From Luminiphilus sp. (lineage in GTDB: Bacteria; Pseudomonadota; Gammaproteobacteria; Pseudomonadales; Halieaceae), in assembly GCA_028117185.1 (NCBI GenBank), contig JAOHHD010000009.1:1-47036 (forward strand): 47,036 nucleotides of DNA. The letters are read 5' to 3'. Shown piece by piece: positions 35,201-41,936 of the stretch; the first letter of the stretch is position 1; every line of letters begins with the position of its first letter. A model generated the notes under the pieces. The model did not search any database. It was not told the DNA's origin and saw only the letters and a list, made by a program, of their open reading frames with translations. Both the position numbers and the translations under genes were made by a program.

Positions 35201-35625
35201 ATTCATGCCGTCCCGTCCCCCTATAGGGACTAGGAAGGGAAGGATGAATAGACTTGACCGCACAGTCGGTATAAACCAGCAACCTACGGTTGTTGCTGGT
35301 ATATGCCAACCGTCTCTGCAGAGCGCCCCTTAGCCTAAACGGCACGGGGCTTCACAAAGTAAGCAACGATGAGGAGCGTCAGCTCCTAATTACTGGTTTC
35401 CGGAACCACCCTTGTGGTGGTGACGTGCCACACATGAGGGACGACTAGGTCGGACTAAAGCTCGCCCCGAGTAGTCGCAAGACGGAAGGGGAGTGATCAC
35501 TGTCTAGCGACAGCGACGACTGGTAGCAAAGATCAGTAATTATTAGGTGCCGATGATATAGGCCCGTGCCCCAGCTAAGGGCCGACAGGATTAGTACCCT
35601 GAACAAACCGTGGGGTATAGGCACC
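35201..35625 (+). ncRNA. Candidate structured RNA region downstream of repA-like gene
   Basis: No ORF fits here, but a dense set of hairpins does: ATTCAT/ATGAAT with internal TCCC/GGGA and GTCCC/GGGAC (35201-35249); a perfect nine-base stem ACCAGCAAC/GTTGCTGGT (35275-35300); GCCCC/GGGGC (35325-35350); AGGAGC/GCTCCT (35372-35387); ACCACC/GGTGGT (about 35405-35421); CGACTA/TAGTCG (35442-35477); CTGTC/GACAG inside the 26-bp repeat; and a three-way junction, GGTGCC (35546) / GGCACC (35620) enclosing GGCCC/GGGCC and TACCC/GGGTA hairpins. Strand and exact ends are unknown. It could be one long RNA or several regulatory or origin structures. Confidence 0.4.
35495..35520 (+). repeat. 26-bp direct repeat, copy 1
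   Basis: 26 bases identical to 40635-40660, containing the hairpin CTGTC-TAGC-GACAG. Both copies are non-coding and inside the island. Confidence 0.9.
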
Positions 35626-35688
35626 CAGAAAGAGATTCGTTCTCTGCCATTCTGGCCGAAAATGCACGATCTGCTGCCATTATGTTGC

Positions 35689-35771
35689 TAACGTGCAAGA
35701 ACGTGTCGCTAAATGAGGATAAATAGTTGTTAAATGCGTCGAACGTGTCGCAAAATGCATTAAACGTGTGG
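35689..35771. other. Candidate iteron array / replication origin
   Basis: The core AACGTG begins at 35690, 35700, 35742 and 35763, with spacings of 10, 42 and 21 bases, that is, whole helical turns. Two copies (35699-35715, 35741-35757) share 16 of 17 bases (GAACGTGTCGC-AAATG). The stretch between them is AT-rich (35711-35735). With a RepA-like ATPase gene just upstream this looks like an iteron-type origin. Confidence 0.45.
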
Positions 35772-36526
35772 TGATACGGGGATAGCTGCGGCAATTGAGC
35801 AGCAGGGCCTCAAACAGCCCACTGAGAAGCCCAGAAACGGCGTAGATACAACGTTATTCAGAGGATTTGAGGCATCACAAGGGGAGCCCGTACAGGGCGT
35901 CTGAGCGCTCCTGAATGGCCCTCTGAGGGATGCCCAGTTTAGCCCTCTATAAATGGCGGTGATCAGGCTGCTGAGACATCACTAAATGACCGTAATCGAC
36001 CAGATCGGCGACGTTCGCGACATTACCACATCTGCAACGGTGGATAGTGTTCCACGCCACCACCGATTAACCGCACGAATTTGCATTTAATTTCGGCCGA
36101 ATCGGGCTGCAGGCCAATAGATAAGCCAAATAATGGCTGAAAGTCTAGTGACCTAAACCAATGTTATAGGAAGTCAGCACCGCTGCAGAGCGCATAGTTA
36201 CGTCGAGGCACACGGAATAGGGCAGGCGGCAGTCCATAACCACTGCTCTGCACGTTTATGGAAGTTATCAGGGGCACGGTTGACCCCGGCAGGGGCAGGT
36301 CAGTGCTTTGGATCGCTGGCCGAGCAAATCGAATCGTCCAGCTTTAGGTGCCCCGTCCCCTCCTAAACGCCAGCGCGTCCAATGCAGCACCTGCTCCCAC
36401 TTGTCAGAGGGCAAATTTCGGTTTTTCTCAGGATGACGACTTTATCTGAGGCCGTAGGGGCCTAAATCAAAACCTTGCTGGGACTCCTGCCCCTGATGAT
36501 ACCTAGCGGCGCGGCGATTATTTTGG
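35772..36526. other. Long non-coding stretch of the island
   Basis: No credible gene on either strand. I see a 7-bp-arm hairpin TCCATAA/TTATGGA (36232-36261), a TTCGGCCGAA palindrome near 36092, GC-rich GGGGCA/TGCCCC pairing spanning about 36290-36360, and, at its right end (36452-36526), a diverged copy of a module found again at 40679-40750. Its job is unknown; it may be part of an origin or a regulatory RNA. Confidence 0.5.
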
Positions 36527-36535
36527 TCACTCTGG
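36452..36535. repeat. Diverged 3'-end module, copy 1
   Basis: Shares TAGGGGCCTAAAT, GGGACTCCTGCC and GCGCGGCGATT in the same order with 40679-40750. It overlaps the 3' end of the small membrane-protein cluster. Confidence 0.6.
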
Positions 36536-36754
36536 ATTTTCTAGTTCGACGATTCGCTCGTGGAGTTTGTTAATCTTTTCCATCAACTGGTCGTGCTGGA
36601 TATTCATCCCCCAACCCACAAGGAAAAGCGCGCAAAAAATCGAACCGTAAATCCAATCAGATGACATTAAGTTGATCCGTGACTCTTTCGCAAAGTAGCT
36701 GAGGATGGCCCAGATGATCGCGGCACCGAGGATCATTGTGCTGGTGGCTCTCAC
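36527..36754 (-). CDS. Small two-helix membrane protein (cluster gene 4)
   Basis: Not recognised. 75 residues with two probable membrane helices (about 7-24 and 32-50) and a C-terminal charged helix (KINKLHERIVELE) likely to be a coiled coil. Its ATG overlaps the stop of the upstream gene by four bases (36751-36754, ATGA), so it is translationally coupled. It is the last gene of a minus-strand run of four tiny genes. Confidence 0.65.
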   Translation of the reverse strand: MRATSTMILGAAIIWAILSYFAKESRINLMSSDWIYGSIFCALFLVGWGMNIQHDQLMEKINKLHERIVELENPE

Positions 36755-36966
36755 TGTTCAACCTCCTGTAGGCACTGCCGCCCTGCGTTCTCGATTGTTA
36801 TGCCTCGCTCATCCAGTATGGCCTCGATGACGACATAATCAGTAGTCAGCCCAAGGAGCGTATTTATCAGGCTGTAGTTTGATGTGGAGTGCATCATCCC
36901 GTATGCGCTCGCGCTCAGATTGGCCACCAGAAGAGCGATTGCCCAGAACTTAAATGACTTAATCAT
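36751..36966 (-). CDS. Small membrane/secreted protein (cluster gene 3)
   Basis: Not recognised. 71 residues, N-terminal hydrophobic segment of about 18 residues (signal anchor or signal peptide, SASA-Y). The mature part of about 50 residues is polar with a single Cys. Four-base overlaps with the genes on both sides (36963-36966 and 36751-36754) show that the group is one operon. Confidence 0.65.
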   Translation of the reverse strand: MIKSFKFWAIALLVANLSASAYGMMHSTSNYSLINTLLGLTTDYVVIEAILDERGITIENAGRQCLQEVEQ

Positions 36967-37337
36967 TTTTCTTTCCTCTCTTGCGACAAGGTCAATTGAT
37001 ATTGCCAGCGTTCCAGTTTGACGATTCGGTCTCGTAACGCGCTAAGCCCGTCCTCAGGGTCTTGTAGCTTTTCAAGGGCGGGATCGTAGTGGTTGTTGTT
37101 GCGATTAAACAGGAGGTCAAACTTTTCATCGATTGCCTCTAGCCACCTGATGGTCTGCCCAGCACTGAAGCGCGTGCCGAGGTCTACCAGACAAACCGTG
37201 AAGATGACGGACGCAGTGATCGCCCAATAGATCAATGCGGGATTGCCAGCATTTGGAAGTCGCCCAATGAACAACCCAGCAAAGAATGACGGGGTGCTGA
37301 TTACTGCGACATAAACGCAAAACCTGAAAAGCATCAT
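36963..37337 (-). CDS. Two-helix membrane protein with cytoplasmic tail (cluster gene 2)
   Basis: Not recognised. 124 residues with two membrane helices (about 6-25 and 34-53), then a charged tail of about 70 residues including EDGLSALRDRIVKLERW, likely a coiled coil like that in cluster gene 4. Holin-like in outline (small size, two helices, charged tail), but no lysin is nearby and the resemblance is only general. It overlaps the next gene by four bases. Confidence 0.65.
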   Translation of the reverse strand: MMLFRFCVYVAVISTPSFFAGLFIGRLPNAGNPALIYWAITASVIFTVCLVDLGTRFSAGQTIRWLEAIDEKFDLLFNRNNNHYDPALEKLQDPEDGLSALRDRIVKLERWQYQLTLSQERKEK

Positions 37338-37341
37338 GGCA

Positions 37342-37479
37342 TCAGTCCATATGTGGCAAGGCGACGAAGAAGCGGATTTTCTGAAGCTGGTCTACCTGCG
37401 CATACGAAAACCAAAGCTGGATCGCAAAAAAAACCACCGCGATGTTTTCAGACGTGGACATCTGACTTAGCTGTTCCAT
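37342..37479 (-). CDS. Very small membrane protein (cluster gene 1)
   Basis: Not recognised. 45 residues from ATG 37479, which has GGGAGA six bases upstream (the frame extends to 37539). One hydrophobic helix (ENIAVVFFAIQLWFSYAQV). It is followed after 4 bp by cluster gene 2. The start lies about 60 bp from the divergent region holding copy C of the 15-bp repeat, so it could share control with the second RepA-like gene. Confidence 0.5.
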   Translation of the reverse strand: MEQLSQMSTSENIAVVFFAIQLWFSYAQVDQLQKIRFFVALPHMD

Positions 37480-37581
37480 AACTTTCTCCCTATTTCGATT
37501 CCCCATGCTAGCCCCGACTCGTCCTGCGGTCGTCAGCAAAAGGTGACTGCATATCGAGAGATATTTTCAGGTGGCGGGTTC

Positions 37582-37596
37582 AGCCAAACGCTTGGC
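37582..37596. repeat. 15-bp inverted repeat of the island, copy C
   Basis: AGCCAAACGCTTGGC, 103 bp upstream of the second ATPase start (37699) and about 100 bp upstream of the divergent small membrane-protein operon. Confidence 0.85.
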
Positions 37597-37698
37597 GTAC
37601 TCGATAAATCTATAAAAGCACTCTCTTCCGATACTGGTCACATCAAGGATGACCCCACCGCCACGGATGGCGTGAATAAAAGTAATGAGGAGCCACCG

Positions 37699-38967
37699 AT
37701 GAGCCAATCAAAAAGTCACAGCGATCACGCACAGCAGATAAGGCTGGCAAATGGAGCCGGCGAGAGAGGACAAGTACCGGTCGATGATCAGAACAAATCC
37801 AATCTTCAATTTCGCAAGCTGGATACATTTGCCCTGAACAAGGCACCACAACGGAAGAAAATGAAGAATGGCTGGATGCCAGAACGGCGCACAGCGAGTA
37901 TTTCGTCTGCTGGCGGTCTACTGAAATCGACTTTCATCATTTATCAGGCGATCAAGGTGGCAGCCAATGGGGAGCTGGTAGTAATCGTCAGCGCCGAGGA
38001 CGAAACAGAAGACTATTTCGCTAAATTCTATGCTGCGATCAAAACCCAAGGGAGCCCCCATTTTGGTCGCGACATTGAGGATATTGCCTCGCGAATAGTG
38101 ATTCTGGACATTAGCGGCTCGGGCGAAAAGCTTTATGAAAGCAATGAGCGTCGCGGACAGAGATCACCATGGGTTGATCAAATGATTACCGAGGTCCTTG
38201 GTCTGGGCATGAAGGTCGGGTTCGTAGCATTTGAGACCGCGTCACGGCTCTGCCATGGTGAGGACAACACAGACTTTGCCGCTGCCATCACTGTTACGGA
38301 CCATGTCGCCATGGCTCTTGATTGCCCCTGTGTGCTGACTCATCACACCGGCAAGGGTCAAGCGCGTGGAAAAGTGGTTGATCAGTACAGCTCTCGTGGC
38401 GGGTCCTCAATGGGCGATAACACACGGTCATCTCTGGTCCTAACTAGGGTCGACAAGGAATACAAGGGTATAAGGCAACCAATTGCCTCAAAAGAGCAAC
38501 TGCTGTCGGGGGAAATCATAGAGATCGCGCATGTCAGAAGTTCCTTTGGCGCCAAGATACCGCCTTATTACATATTGCCAATTGACGGCGTTGGTCACGC
38601 TCCTGCCATCGTGGTCATTGATTCCGTAAAGCGTGGTGGTGATGATGAGCGGCAGCTTAAAAAAGCCCAAACGGCGGATAGCCAAGCGATGTTAGATGAG
38701 CTGCTGCTCGAGCACATTGAAAGCCGCGACAGCCACAGCCCCTTGACGTCTGGCTTCTTCTACAACGATAAGGACGCCCGAGACATTTACCTAGAGGGTG
38801 CGAGCAGAGATGCCGTCACGAAGGCGCTTGCGCGCCTCGTGGAGGCAGACAAGCTGATCCTTCAGGATGGGGGGGCAGGGAAAAGCAAGACCTACTATTT
38901 GCCAGATGCGCACGGTGCCACCAAAACCCTACCATCCAATATCGATACTGAGGAGGCGGATTACTAG
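37699..38967 (+). CDS. Second RepA-like AAA_25 ATPase with altered Walker motifs
   Basis: 422 residues from ATG 37699 (GAGG upstream; the frame extends to 37543 over the 15-bp repeat). RecA-fold of the RepA/AAA_25 kind, but degenerate: the Walker A position reads SSAGGLLKST (69-78), keeping Lys-Ser/Thr but losing the first glycine, and the Walker B-like VGFVAFE has Glu (E179) where Asp is usual. A histidine pair THHTGKG (about 214-220) and RGGSSMGDNTRSSL (about 233-246) match the RepA sensor region. The C terminus looks like a winged helix (VTKALARLVEADKL). It may be active with altered kinetics or be a regulatory partner. A GC-rich hairpin follows 70 bp downstream. Confidence 0.78.
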   Translation: MSQSKSHSDHAQQIRLANGAGERGQVPVDDQNKSNLQFRKLDTFALNKAPQRKKMKNGWMPERRTASISSAGGLLKSTFIIYQAIKVAANGELVVIVSAEDETEDYFAKFYAAIKTQGSPHFGRDIEDIASRIVILDISGSGEKLYESNERRGQRSPWVDQMITEVLGLGMKVGFVAFETASRLCHGEDNTDFAAAITVTDHVAMALDCPCVLTHHTGKGQARGKVVDQYSSRGGSSMGDNTRSSLVLTRVDKEYKGIRQPIASKEQLLSGEIIEIAHVRSSFGAKIPPYYILPIDGVGHAPAIVVIDSVKRGGDDERQLKKAQTADSQAMLDELLLEHIESRDSHSPLTSGFFYNDKDARDIYLEGASRDAVTKALARLVEADKLILQDGGAGKSKTYYLPDAHGATKTLPSNIDTEEADY

Positions 38968-39380
38968 AAAGTCTGTCGCCTAAGCTCTATGGAGCCATCA
39001 CTGCACAAGATGGCGCCCCACTGAACCATCCCTCTGCGGGGGGAGTTCTAACTCCCCCGCGGATAGTGGTTCTCTATAGGGCGGCGGGGTGTAGGCCGTG
39101 GGGTCAATCTAAGCCAGCATTAGCATCCGGGCTATAGGACGACCCCGATCTCCGAGCCATTGGGATGACTGATCAGGAGGCCAACGCACTGGTGACGGTC
39201 ACGATGAGGGTGATCAACGAGGGTTAGCGATCAAATCGCTGATGCCGATTCTCATTTCGCGCGGCTAGATTTTGTTGTCCTTCATCTCTTCGTCGATTTC
39301 GGCCTGCCTGCGCACCCGATGCGCCTCCCAATCCCTTTCATAAGGGCTAGGACGCACGCACCTGTCCGGCGGGTGCTTTT
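38968..39380. other. Non-coding stretch with hairpins and repeat
   Basis: No gene seen. Contains a very stable hairpin at 39036-39060 (GCGGGGGGAGTT / AACTCCCCCGC, one bulged G, no T-run; likely the end of the ATPase transcript), AGCGAT/ATCGCT at about 39226-39241 and a 23-bp repeat at 39243-39265. Confidence 0.6.
39243..39265. repeat. 23-bp repeat, copy 1
   Basis: Identical over 23 bases to 40717-40739 (TGCCGATTCTCATTTCGCGC and three more). The right-hand copy lies at the 3' end of the recombinase gene. Confidence 0.9.
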
Positions 39381-39569
39381 CTATTCGTACATGGGCGAGG
39401 GGTGCCTCTTTTGATCATCTCTACTCGCTTTCATCTGTAACGTATGCAGGGACCCTCGGATGGCTTTTACTTCTTTCTGCATCTGCGAGAGTCCAGAGAC
39501 CAAGGCTATTAACCCCGAGACCTGCACGACAATGAGTACCAAGAGCATGTCTTCAACACTTAGATCCAT
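39381..39569 (-). CDS. Small single-helix membrane protein
   Basis: Not recognised. 62 residues from ATG 39569, with a GAGG nine bases upstream. One membrane helix (LLVLIVVQVSGLIALVSGL) and a polar C-terminal half (QMQKEVKAIRGSL). It is the second of a two-gene minus-strand unit; the upstream gene stops at 39581. Confidence 0.55.
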   Translation of the reverse strand: MDLSVEDMLLVLIVVQVSGLIALVSGLSQMQKEVKAIRGSLHTLQMKASRDDQKRHPSPMYE

Positions 39570-39580
39570 AACCAATCACC

Positions 39581-39766
39581 TCAGATAGATAGTAAGTAGC
39601 CAAAGCCACATACGCACAGCGCAGAGAAGCCCGTGTTAAGCATTGCGACAGCAGACGGACCAAAGAAGTCGGTCACACCGGTTTCCATTTGCCAAACTAA
39701 CCAGCTCGCCACATGCCAAACCACGCTAATCACCAAACCTCCCCACAAGAACCACTCTGCACCCAT
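39581..39766 (-). CDS. Small two-helix membrane protein
   Basis: Not recognised. 61 residues. Two hydrophobic helices (about 5-26 and 38-60) with Trp-rich turns; almost no soluble part. It is followed after 11 bp by the other small membrane gene. Divergent from the acidic cytosolic protein gene at 39829. Confidence 0.55.
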   Translation of the reverse strand: MGAEWFLWGGLVISVVWHVASWLVWQMETGVTDFFGPSAVAMLNTGFSALCVCGFGYLLSI

Positions 39767-39828
39767 AACAACTCCATCGTCTAAGACTGAGATTCAGCAC
39801 ACCTACGTTAGTCAACTAGAGGACCCAT

Positions 39829-40155
39829 ATGAAACCTAAGCAATGTATACCCATGACCGACAGCCTCCTCGCACGGATGGAGGAAGCCTTTGAGCTACCC
39901 TTCGTAAGCAATGCTCAACGCCTCGACCTAACCGATTGGTGTAAAGAGAATCGCTCCGACCTCCTCGACGATCTACCGTTAGGCCCAGACGCATGGCAAG
40001 CCACCACGTCGGACTACTGGTGGACGTACATAGACAGTCGTATGTCTGACGAGGACAACGCTGTCATATGCGAGATCATTGACCGCTTAGAGGACAACCC
40101 AACGCCAGAGCAAGAGGATGAACTGCAAGCCCGCTGGGAGAGATTGGGGGTTTAG
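39829..40155 (+). CDS. Small acidic protein, unknown
   Basis: Not recognised. 108 residues, acidic, with no signal sequence or membrane helix, so cytosolic. Good AGAGGA six bases before the ATG. Helix-forming N terminus (MTDSLLARMEEAFE) and Trp-rich middle (DYWWTYIDSR). The last codons and stop lie inside a 47-bp sequence that is repeated at 40582, after the next gene. Confidence 0.6.
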   Translation: MKPKQCIPMTDSLLARMEEAFELPFVSNAQRLDLTDWCKENRSDLLDDLPLGPDAWQATTSDYWWTYIDSRMSDEDNAVICEIIDRLEDNPTPEQEDELQARWERLGV

Positions 40156-40178
40156 CCTCTATATATAAATAGCTAATT
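40132..40178 (+). repeat. 47-bp direct repeat, copy 1
   Basis: Covers the last codons and stop of the acidic protein gene and the following AT-rich stretch. It matches 40582-40628 at 46 of 47 positions; together they flank the acidic secreted gene. Confidence 0.93.
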
Positions 40179-40241
40179 TGAATCCTCGCTTTATGCCTCA
40201 CAAAGGCGCAGGGTGGTCGCCCGACCACAAAGGACAGAACA

Positions 40242-40568
40242 ATGAAAACAATCTTTGCGATATTACTGATGTGCTTTACCGGCTTTGCGTTTGCAGATGG
40301 TCACCTTGAAGGCGAAGAGGCGATCCACCATGACAGAGGCGCAGAGACCGACGAAGAAGAGAGTGGCTGGCTCGATTGGTTATTGGGTGGGTTCAATGCA
40401 GAGGAAAGCGACGAGGGCGAGCTTGGAAAACCGGGCGCTATGGCTGAAGAGGAAGGCGACGACGGCGAGCTTGAAGATATGGGTGCAGAGGAGTCCGAAG
40501 GCGACGAACAGGCGAGTCCACTCACCCCAATAACAATTCCAGCCGAAGTGACATCAATTGGCGATTAA
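40242..40568 (+). CDS. Highly acidic secreted protein between direct repeats
   Basis: Not recognised. 108 residues with a signal peptide (GFAFA-D, about 18 residues) and a mature part that is mostly Glu, Asp and Gly, with two loosely repeated blocks (DEGELGKPGAMAEEE / DGELEDMGAEESE). AAAGGA seven bases before the ATG. It lies exactly between the 47-bp direct repeats, so it may be a duplicated or inserted unit. Such low-complexity acidic tracts give no functional clue; calcium or cation binding is possible. Confidence 0.6.
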   Translation: MKTIFAILLMCFTGFAFADGHLEGEEAIHHDRGAETDEEESGWLDWLLGGFNAEESDEGELGKPGAMAEEEGDDGELEDMGAEESEGDEQASPLTPITIPAEVTSIGD

Positions 40569-40581
40569 TTTCCTTGGAGGG

Positions 40582-40628
40582 CGCTGGGAGAGATTGGGGG
40601 TTTAGCCTCTGTATATAAATAGCTAATT
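40582..40628 (+). repeat. 47-bp direct repeat, copy 2
   Basis: 46 of 47 bases identical to 40132-40178. Here it does not end a gene, so it is a displaced copy of the 3' end of the acidic protein gene. Confidence 0.93.
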
Positions 40629-40634
40629 CTCTAG

Positions 40635-40660
40635 GATCACTGTCTAGCGACAGCGACGAC
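40635..40660 (+). repeat. 26-bp direct repeat, copy 2
   Basis: Identical to 35495-35520. Followed at 40669 by a T-run (eight T in GCTTTTTTTTG), so the hairpin here could end transcription on the + strand. Confidence 0.85.
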
Positions 40661-40678
40661 GGAGACGCTTTTTTTTGA

Positions 40679-40750
40679 CCGGGTAGGGGGCCTAAATGAA
40701 AGACGCTTGGGACTCCTGCCGATTCTCATTTCGCGCGGCGATTTTCTGGA
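40679..40750. repeat. Diverged 3'-end module, copy 2, with 23-bp repeat copy 2
   Basis: Abuts the 3' end of the recombinase gene. The left half matches 36452-36492; the right half contains the exact 23-bp repeat (40717-40739) also present at 39243. Confidence 0.65.
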
Positions 40751-40751
40751 C

Positions 40752-41690
40752 TTAATCCTTGTTACCTTTCCTGATGACATTCACCGCGTCCCTCAGTTGC
40801 TTGATGCTACTGCCGCCGCTGTAGAGTCCGTACGTCATGGTCTGTTTCTCGTGACCAATCAGATCGGCTGCAACGCCCTCGCTGACACCGCCTTGCTCCA
40901 AGAAGGTGGTGACGTTCTTGCGGATGCTGTGAAACACCTTACGAGGGTCGTCGCCTACCACTGTCTTCTTATGGCGTCCAAATCGTTTGCCGATGGCGTT
41001 CTTATTCCTGAGCTTTAGCTCGATGTGTTTTATCTCTTTAGCGAGAGGAACATATCGAATTGACGCCCCGGTTTTGGCCGCCTTCTCATCGACATAGAAG
41101 CAGTCCACGCCCTGATGCTTGACCGTCTTTTCCTGCAGACATATCTCGGCGATACGCATTCCCGTGTAGCGTGCGATGTCCACGACGTCTTTAAGCTCCT
41201 TGTCACAGAGTTCGCGGACGGCTAACAGCTCGTCCCACTCGAACGGTATGTAGCTCTGCTTCTTGCGTAATGACTTGGGCAACGTAATGCCATTGAATGG
41301 CGAGTCACCCTGACGGACGTACTGACTACCCTGCAGGAACTTCCAATAGCTCGATAGAATTGCTAGATGCTTAACCACTGTCTCGCGTGCTCTGGTGTCG
41401 GCATTAACCCACGCCTGCACGGCGTCGGCGTTCACCTGCTCAAGATGCTTGAACACCTTAGCGCCTCCATTAACTGCTGACTTCGCATCCTTCTGGCTCT
41501 TGCCGTACTGCTCGACAAAATCATCACAGAATTGGCCGAACGGTATGCCCTCATCACCGAGCAATGCAGGCACATAGTTGCGAGTGGAGGCTACGTCGTT
41601 GCCGAAGAGAACACTACTGAGCACCTTATTCATTACCAGAGGCATCACGGTAAACTCGTCTACCACGTCGTTGATGTATCCAGTGATCAC
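40752..41690 (-). CDS. Tyrosine recombinase / phage-type integrase
   Basis: 312 residues counted from GTG 41690. Catalytic residues of the tyrosine recombinase family: Arg in RYTGMRIAEIC, Lys in the beta-hairpin region (DEKAAKTG), H-x2-R in FHSIRKN, a second His in LIGHEK and the nucleophile Tyr in YGLYSGG. An N-terminal SAM-like core-binding domain occupies about 30-135. It should integrate and excise the island. The real start is uncertain: the same frame is open for a further 82 codons upstream, to the stop of the neighbouring serine-hydrolase gene at 41937, without ATG, GTG or TTG. That segment reads like protein. Either translation starts at 41690 or the N-terminal part has lost its start at the integration junction. 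Confidence 0.85.
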   Translation of the reverse strand: MITGYINDVVDEFTVMPLVMNKVLSSVLFGNDVASTRNYVPALLGDEGIPFGQFCDDFVEQYGKSQKDAKSAVNGGAKVFKHLEQVNADAVQAWVNADTRARETVVKHLAILSSYWKFLQGSQYVRQGDSPFNGITLPKSLRKKQSYIPFEWDELLAVRELCDKELKDVVDIARYTGMRIAEICLQEKTVKHQGVDCFYVDEKAAKTGASIRYVPLAKEIKHIELKLRNKNAIGKRFGRHKKTVVGDDPRKVFHSIRKNVTTFLEQGGVSEGVAADLIGHEKQTMTYGLYSGGSSIKQLRDAVNVIRKGNKD

Positions 41691-41901
41691 GATTACCGGC
41701 CCAAACTGGTCAGTCTCTAGCGTGGCCGTTGTGACCTTAAGACCGCCGCTGTCACCGATTACCTTGTGATCACATGCCTCGATCTGTCGCCACGTTGCGT
41801 CACTGATCTTGTCGTGTGGGATTCCTTTGCGGGCGTCTGTTCCCTCTGGGGCGTTTTTTTGTTTGGGGCTTTGAATATGGGATGAGCACCCTCGGGTTCG
41901 A

Positions 41902-41926
41902 CAAACTCTGCCTAGGGCAGAGTTTG
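41902..41926. terminator. 11-bp perfect inverted repeat at the right island edge
   Basis: CAAACTCTGCC - TAG - GGCAGAGTTTG, 11 bp beyond the serine-hydrolase stop. It may end that transcript (no strong T-run) or belong to the attachment region of the island. Confidence 0.5.
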
Positions 41927-41936
41927 GACGCGGACA

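Noticed and set aside
35201..36526. Retron, CRISPR or diversity-generating element
   Set aside because: No reverse transcriptase, no cas gene and no regular repeat-spacer array in the window.
36963..37337. Holin
   Set aside because: Small two-helix protein, but no endolysin or other lysis gene nearby; left as unknown membrane protein.
41891..41909. Possible attR with GGGTTCGA and CAAACTCT
   Set aside because: Only two eight-base matches to the tRNA-Ser region, separated there by 37 bases; too short to annotate as an attachment site.
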